Shown: piece by piece, positions 60,143 to 64,000 of the stretch
Layout: every line of letters begins with the position of its first letter
Numbering within the stretch: position 1 is the stretch's first letter
Assembly: GCF_009728935.1 (NCBI RefSeq)
Contig: NZ_CP034235.1
Span: 714,501-778,500, forward strand
Source: Paenibacillus psychroresistens
GTDB taxonomy: Bacteria > Bacillota > Bacilli > Paenibacillales > NBRC-103111
Direction: 5' to 3'
DNA: 64,000 nt
Notes under the pieces: generated by a model
What the model was told of the DNA's origin: nothing
What the model saw: only the letters and a program-made list of their open reading frames with translations
Database searches by the model: none
Made by a program: the position numbers and the translations under genes

Positions 60143-61150
60143 ATGCAAGAGGAACGAGAGCTTTGGACAAAAGCTGAGAAGGATGAGCTTGCCAACTTGC
60201 GTCAACGGATTACGGAGATAGCGGACAATGGTGTGGCCTTGTTGGAAAGCGAAGAAAGATATCGTCGCCTCATTGAGCTTTGCCCGGATGGGGTATTAGT
60301 CCATGCTGAAGGCAAGATCTTATTCATTAATCAAAGCGTTTGTGAAATATTCGGCTACAATACCGAGGATGAGGTCGTTGGGAGAAACTTGCTGGATTTC
60401 GTCCATCCCGATTCTAAGGAATCTTTAATAGAGACCATCCAAAAAGCAAGCTTGGATGCAGAAGATACCATTCGTTATGACGGCGAGTTTATCCGGTCCG
60501 ATGGCGAATATATACATGTGGAAACCTCAGGCTGCAACATTACTTATCATGGGGCACCCGCGCGGTTGAATATTCTTCGTGAGGTAACAGAACGCAAAAT
60601 TGCTGAACAGAAGCTGAAGGAAGCCAACCGTATTCTCAGGCATCTTTCTACAAGAGATGGTTTAACGGGTATTGGCAATCGTCGCTACTTCGATGAAATG
60701 TTTGTGAAAGATTGGGCGCAATGCTCGCGTTATTCAAAGCCGCTTTCTTTGGTGATGATGGATATTGATTATTTCAAAGCTTATAATGATACATATGGTC
60801 ATTTAGGCGGTGATTACTGCTTGAAGAATGTGGCGCAGGCTTTAACTGAGGTGTTAAAACGTCCGTCAGATAGCTTGGCTCGATACGGCGGTGAGGAATT
60901 CGTTGTTATTCTGCCAGACGTTCATGAAGAGGGCGCATTAATTGTTGCCGAGAGGATACGCCTTGCTATAGAAGGTCTGCAAATCCCGCATATTCAATCC
61001 AAAGTGAGTGAGTTTGTTACAATAAGCTTAGGTGTAGCAACGATATCGCCGAATAAATCTATGGACTCCCAGGATTTAATTCATTCTGCGGATAAAGCCC
61101 TATATACTTCTAAAAAGGCAGGTAAGAATCGCATCAGTGTTTATAGTTAG
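60143..61150 (+). CDS. PAS-GGDEF diguanylate cyclase
   Basis: 335 residues from ATG 60143, 7 nt after GAGGGGG. A short coiled N-terminus, PAS (~28-150, ending in LNILREVTERK) and GGDEF (~170-335) follow. The active site is GGEEF (residues 249-253) and the inhibitory I-site RPSD (238-241) lies exactly five residues upstream, so product-feedback-controlled c-di-GMP synthesis is expected. It has no membrane segment or receiver domain. It is 55 bp downstream of the CheY-like gene, in the same direction. Confidence 0.93.
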   Translation: MQEERELWTKAEKDELANLRQRITEIADNGVALLESEERYRRLIELCPDGVLVHAEGKILFINQSVCEIFGYNTEDEVVGRNLLDFVHPDSKESLIETIQKASLDAEDTIRYDGEFIRSDGEYIHVETSGCNITYHGAPARLNILREVTERKIAEQKLKEANRILRHLSTRDGLTGIGNRRYFDEMFVKDWAQCSRYSKPLSLVMMDIDYFKAYNDTYGHLGGDYCLKNVAQALTEVLKRPSDSLARYGGEEFVVILPDVHEEGALIVAERIRLAIEGLQIPHIQSKVSEFVTISLGVATISPNKSMDSQDLIHSADKALYTSKKAGKNRISVYS

Positions 61151-61164
61151 GGAAGGTGTCTTAG

Positions 61165-62364
61165 GTGGCAGATTCAAGAAAAATATTAACTCCGTTAAGA
61201 TCTGTTTATTTCACTCAGTTTTTAAGCTCATTTGCTGATAATTTAAACTTTTTTATTATTGTCGGTATGGTGAGTCGGCATGGATTTGCTAATGAAAATG
61301 CGTACATAACGAATATCCAAATTGCTTTTCTGTTGGCTTATGTGATACTTGCACCAATTGTTGGTGCATACGCAGATAAAACAGCTAAATCTCATGTCTT
61401 ATTAGTTGGCAATTTATTTAAAAGTATTGGGGTTGGGCTGCTGTTCTTCGGCTTAAACCCGATCATTTGCTACATGATTCTGGGAATTGGCGCCGTCATC
61501 TACTCGCCAGGTAAATATGGGATATTAACCGAGCTTACGGATAACGAAGGCGATTTACTTCGTGCCAATGCCATGATAGAGGGGTCAGCGATCATTGCCA
61601 TTGTTTTTGGAACAGTCGCAGGCGGTATTCTTGCGGGCATCTCCGATTTTGCGGGGATCTTGACTTGCTTTATTTTTTATCTCACCTCGCTTGCTTTTAC
61701 GTTTAAAATTCCTAAGAAGTCCGGTAATCCCAATATTCGTTATATCCAAGGATCATTAGCCTTCTTTAAAGATTTGAGAAGCTTGCTTGCCTATCGCCAG
61801 GCGCGTTTCTCCTTAATTGGCACAGCGGCGTTTTGGATGACATCGGCCATTTTGCGGATTGCCTTATTAAAGTGGCTAATTGACTATCTGGATATTACAG
61901 ATACGATGAACCAATCGATTATCTTGGGGACTGTGGGGCTTGGAGTTGTTTTTGCTGCAGCTGTTACAGCTAAGCTGGTTCCAGTCGGCAAGCTGCATAA
62001 TGCCTACTTGTTTGGATTTCTCATGGTTGCTGCGATTTTGCTGGCTGCCTTGCTGCCGCAAATTGTTTTCGCGATATTTATGCTGTTTGCCATGGGCTTC
62101 TTCGGAGGCTTGTTCCTAATCCCATTGAATACCATTCTGCAGGAAGTTGGCAAGAATGTAGTCGGAGCTGGTAAAACCATTGCCATTCAGAATTTCGTCG
62201 AAAATGGCTTAACCGTTAGCGGATTAATTGTCTATACGGTCTTAGCTTCTTATAATGTAGATATTAAGCTATCGATTGTCGTTGTCGCTGTTATTCTTTT
62301 ATTGTTTGTTTCCTATCTAGCTACTCAAGTCGGGAAAGTAAGAAAAGAGTCGGACTCCTTGTGA
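61165..62364 (+). CDS. lplT: LplT-like lysophospholipid transporter (MFS)
   Basis: 399 residues with about 12 membrane helices. FTQFLSSFADNLNFFIIVGM, GAYADKTAKSHVLLVGN and SPGKYGILTELTDNEGDLLRANAMIEG match the LplT family. In Gram-negatives LplT flips lysophospholipids inward and works with the acyltransferase Aas; no acyltransferase is present here. Start GTG 61165 lies behind GGGAAGGTG. Being 14 bp after the cyclase, it is probably in the same transcript; the functional link is unclear. Confidence 0.87.
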   Translation: MADSRKILTPLRSVYFTQFLSSFADNLNFFIIVGMVSRHGFANENAYITNIQIAFLLAYVILAPIVGAYADKTAKSHVLLVGNLFKSIGVGLLFFGLNPIICYMILGIGAVIYSPGKYGILTELTDNEGDLLRANAMIEGSAIIAIVFGTVAGGILAGISDFAGILTCFIFYLTSLAFTFKIPKKSGNPNIRYIQGSLAFFKDLRSLLAYRQARFSLIGTAAFWMTSAILRIALLKWLIDYLDITDTMNQSIILGTVGLGVVFAAAVTAKLVPVGKLHNAYLFGFLMVAAILLAALLPQIVFAIFMLFAMGFFGGLFLIPLNTILQEVGKNVVGAGKTIAIQNFVENGLTVSGLIVYTVLASYNVDIKLSIVVVAVILLLFVSYLATQVGKVRKESDSL

Positions 62365-62376
62365 GTCGACTCTTTT
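62343..62376 (+). terminator. Terminator of the signalling/LplT transcript
   Basis: AAAAGAGTCGGACTC (62343-62357) pairs with GAGTCGACTCTTTT (62363-62376) with a one-base bulge. The stop codon of the LplT-like gene lies at the loop, so the terminator overlaps the coding end. Confidence 0.8.
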
Positions 62377-62393
62377 CTTCTTGATTACCACTA

Positions 62394-63320
62394 CTAGGGC
62401 TTCATCAAAATTAAATTTGCTAGTGCTTCGCCTTTTCCGCTAATAAATTGAACCGAGGATACATTTTTTCCAGCTGGTATTTTTATTGAAATAAATTGAA
62501 ATGGATACGTTATGACAGCTGGGTATGACATATTAGGGTCCGGTTTTGACTCATGAAGCGCGACAGTAAGCTGGTTGTTTTGCAAGGTTATTTGTGAAGC
62601 TGTAACTGCATAACCGCTGGCTTTTTCTCCTGCAAATAGTCCGATAATAACCTCATCATCCGCAGCTTGCCACTTTTTATTAATAACCACACGTTGTTTT
62701 TTGACAAATTCACTAAATGTTTCTGGGGTAAACAGGGAGAATGTGCGATTTTTGGGACTGTTCTTTTCTGATAGATCTGTAGAGGTGATAATTTGAAAGG
62801 GAAGTATAGTGTAATCTTCTGTTGTATTAGAGATCGATCGCAACGATTGTTTAAACGAAATCAAATCTTCTTTATTTAAATTTATCGCCTTAATTTCAAA
62901 GCTGGTATTGGTTGAGGACCAAGTAAGGATCTTTTCATTTTCATTATCCTTCCAAGCGTCTGCTTGATTCATCGCATCGTTTGGGACAGGGGATTGAACA
63001 AAGATTAAGGATTGGTTTCCATTTAGATATGTACCTTTAATTGTTTTATTTTGATACTCTATTTTCTGCAATAAATAACCTTTGGGTAATTCGCTTGGAG
63101 CAAATACCTCGATTTTTTTAGCATTTTGCAGCTCTTCGAAATCGTCATATTGTTCCGACTTAATTGGAAGCTTAATGTTCTCTACCGACTTAATTGGGGT
63201 TATGGTAGGACTCAGCTTGCTTGTACTGCTTTGTGAGGTTGACGCTTCCGAAAAAGTAATGAAATTAAAGCAGAATAGGCTTGTGACAACAAGCAGCAAA
63301 TAACAAACTCTCTTTTTCAA
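62394..63320 (-). CDS. Secreted protein with DUF4367- and PrcB-like domains
   Basis: 308 residues from TTG 63320, which follows AAAGTAGGG and starts directly at the signal peptide (KKRVCYLLLVVTSLFCFNF); an upstream TTG at 63338 is possible. Residues ~50-160 resemble DUF4367 (FAPSELPKGYLLQKIEYQ). The C-terminal part (~205-280, with GEKASGYAVTASQITL) resembles the PrcB C-terminal domain of an oral spirochaete protease complex. Its function is unknown; a role in protein-protein contact at the cell surface is a guess from the PrcB likeness. Confidence 0.75.
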   Translation of the reverse strand: MKKRVCYLLLVVTSLFCFNFITFSEASTSQSSTSKLSPTITPIKSVENIKLPIKSEQYDDFEELQNAKKIEVFAPSELPKGYLLQKIEYQNKTIKGTYLNGNQSLIFVQSPVPNDAMNQADAWKDNENEKILTWSSTNTSFEIKAINLNKEDLISFKQSLRSISNTTEDYTILPFQIITSTDLSEKNSPKNRTFSLFTPETFSEFVKKQRVVINKKWQAADDEVIIGLFAGEKASGYAVTASQITLQNNQLTVALHESKPDPNMSYPAVITYPFQFISIKIPAGKNVSSVQFISGKGEALANLILMKP

Positions 63321-63398
63321 AAAATCCCTACTTTCCAAGTTAGGTTCTTATATCAATTAACGTTAATTTATTCCATTTTGTTGCAAATATAAAAATTT

Positions 63399-63432
63399 AG
63401 CCGCCTTGAAATTGGAGCTTTCAAGAACGGCT
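63399..63432 (-). terminator. Terminator of the glycosyltransferase gene
   Basis: AGCCGCCTTGAAA (63399-63411) pairs with TTTCAAGAACGGCT (63419-63432) with one bulge. Reading the minus strand, AAATTTTTATA follows the stem. Confidence 0.75.
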
Positions 63433-63477
63433 GTAGTTGATATTCAAATATGCAAGGTGAGTGGTTCTTTATAGATG

Positions 63478-64000
63478 CTAGGCGCTCTGGATACCGGAGG
63501 TTTCAGTAAGGCTTGCTTTAGACTTTTCATAAAGGACCTGTTCATAGCTGTCCAACAGCTTATCGAAGATCGAATCCCACGATTGAGTCATCGCGTATTG
63601 ACGAGCTTGCGCGGCATAGTTCTGCATAATATCAGGCTGATCCATCAATTGGACGATCTTTTTGATGAAATCCTCGCTATTCCTCGGCATACACAGATGA
63701 CCAGTAACACCATCCTCTATGATTTCCTGCACCCCGCCAGCGCGTGCTCCAACTACAGGTATCCCAGAAGCAAAAGCTTCCAGAACAACATTTCCAAATG
63801 TTTCTGTTGAGGAAGGGAATACGAACAAATCCGAGCTTGCATAAATTTCGGCTAAGGTTTCACCGCTCTGATATCCGGTATAGGTTACATTAGCTGGGGA
63901 GTGATTTTGCATCTCGTGCAAGTGTGGTCCGTCACCGACGATGAGCCAATGAACTTGCTCTTTGTAGCCAAGCGGGAGATTGCTAATAATTTGCTGAAGG
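63478..64000 (-). CDS. Family 4 glycosyltransferase, C-terminal part (cut by window end)
   Basis: The frame is open to the window edge; 173 residues are visible and the N-terminal domain lies beyond 64000. WLIVGDGPHL and YASSDLFVFPSSTETFGNVVLEA with the E-x7-E pair, then GIPVVGARAGGVQEII, are the GT-B donor-binding motifs of family GT4. It transfers a sugar from a nucleotide donor to a lipid or glycan acceptor in the cytoplasm; a glycolipid or cell-wall role is likely but unproven. A downstream in-frame TTG (63921) is not the real start. Confidence 0.9.
   Translation of the reverse strand, partial: LQQIISNLPLGYKEQVHWLIVGDGPHLHEMQNHSPANVTYTGYQSGETLAEIYASSDLFVFPSSTETFGNVVLEAFASGIPVVGARAGGVQEIIEDGVTGHLCMPRNSEDFIKKIVQLMDQPDIMQNYAAQARQYAMTQSWDSIFDKLLDSYEQVLYEKSKASLTETSGIQSA

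Overview
The window looks like chromosome of a low-to-mid GC, endospore-forming Firmicute of the Paenibacillus type. The pointers are an LplA/LplB/LplC-like sugar ABC operon with a YesM/YesN-type two-component pair, a Tgl-type spore-coat transglutaminase, a CBO0543-family membrane protein, Gram-positive lipoprotein signals, strong AGGAGG ribosome sites with many TTG/GTG starts, and a very large secreted glucanase carrying discoidin and HID repeats. The genus is inferred from gene content, not from a marker gene. I see no rRNA, tRNA, insertion sequence, prophage or CRISPR array.

Layout. 0.1-8.3 kb: a sugar-uptake operon (lipoprotein, two permeases, sensor kinase, AraC-type response regulator, Gfo/Idh oxidoreductase). 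8.3-10.1 kb: two membrane proteins, one with an internal duplication. 10.2-13.4 kb: a DHA2 exporter divergent from a TetR regulator with two clear operators, then PPK2. 13.5-16.3 kb: an amino-acid ABC transporter and a MarR regulator. 16.5-21.9 kb: a five-gene cell-envelope cluster (UDP-sugar dehydrogenase, uronate-type epimerase, GT2, LAB_N membrane protein, LtaS-like enzyme). 21.9-26.0 kb: HxlR / GTP cyclohydrolase II / nitroreductase, then TetR / DHA2 exporter with matching palindromes. 26.1-29.9 kb: NagZ-like lipoprotein, SDR, a Fur-controlled siderophore-type ATPase, VanZ. 30.1-36.2 kb: a cyclic-di-GMP-I riboswitch ahead of a 1931-residue GH81 glucanase. 36.3-36.5 kb: a cluster of DnaA boxes. 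36.7-40.3 kb: an ATP/ADP-translocase-like protein fused to HEAT repeats and two cNMP-binding domains. 41.0-44.2 kb: an aldose-epimerase relative, and a c-di-AMP riboswitch before a KimA-type potassium importer. 44.3-47.9 kb: phytoene-desaturase-like flavoenzyme with an ECF41 sigma factor, dienelactone hydrolase and MarR. 48.0-54.3 kb: chemoreceptor, AraC, LysR/MFS pair, orphan solute-binding lipoprotein. 54.4-56.7 kb: tgl, an unknown gene and a YwmB-like gene. 56.7-61.2 kb: a signalling cluster. 61.2-64 kb: LplT-like transporter, a secreted DUF4367/PrcB-like protein and a glycosyltransferase cut by the window end.

Three nucleotide-signal threads stand out. A diguanylate cyclase with an intact GGEEF and I-site lies downstream of a membrane CheA-like kinase (CHASE4-HAMP-PAS-Hpt-ATPase), a CheX phosphatase and a CheY regulator. 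This looks like a receptor-kinase fusion with no MCP, CheW or CheA P5 domain, and it is my best candidate for an undescribed system. The same window carries a c-di-GMP riboswitch before the secreted glucanase, so maker and sensor of the messenger are both visible, although a regulatory link is only inferred. Potassium uptake is under c-di-AMP control, and the translocase-like protein may read a cyclic nucleotide through its two C-terminal domains.

The envelope cluster at 16.5-21.9 kb encodes steps that could make a UDP-hexuronate, load it on a polyprenyl phosphate, move it across the membrane and serve a polyglycerolphosphate polymer, but the final GT-C-type transferase is absent from the window.
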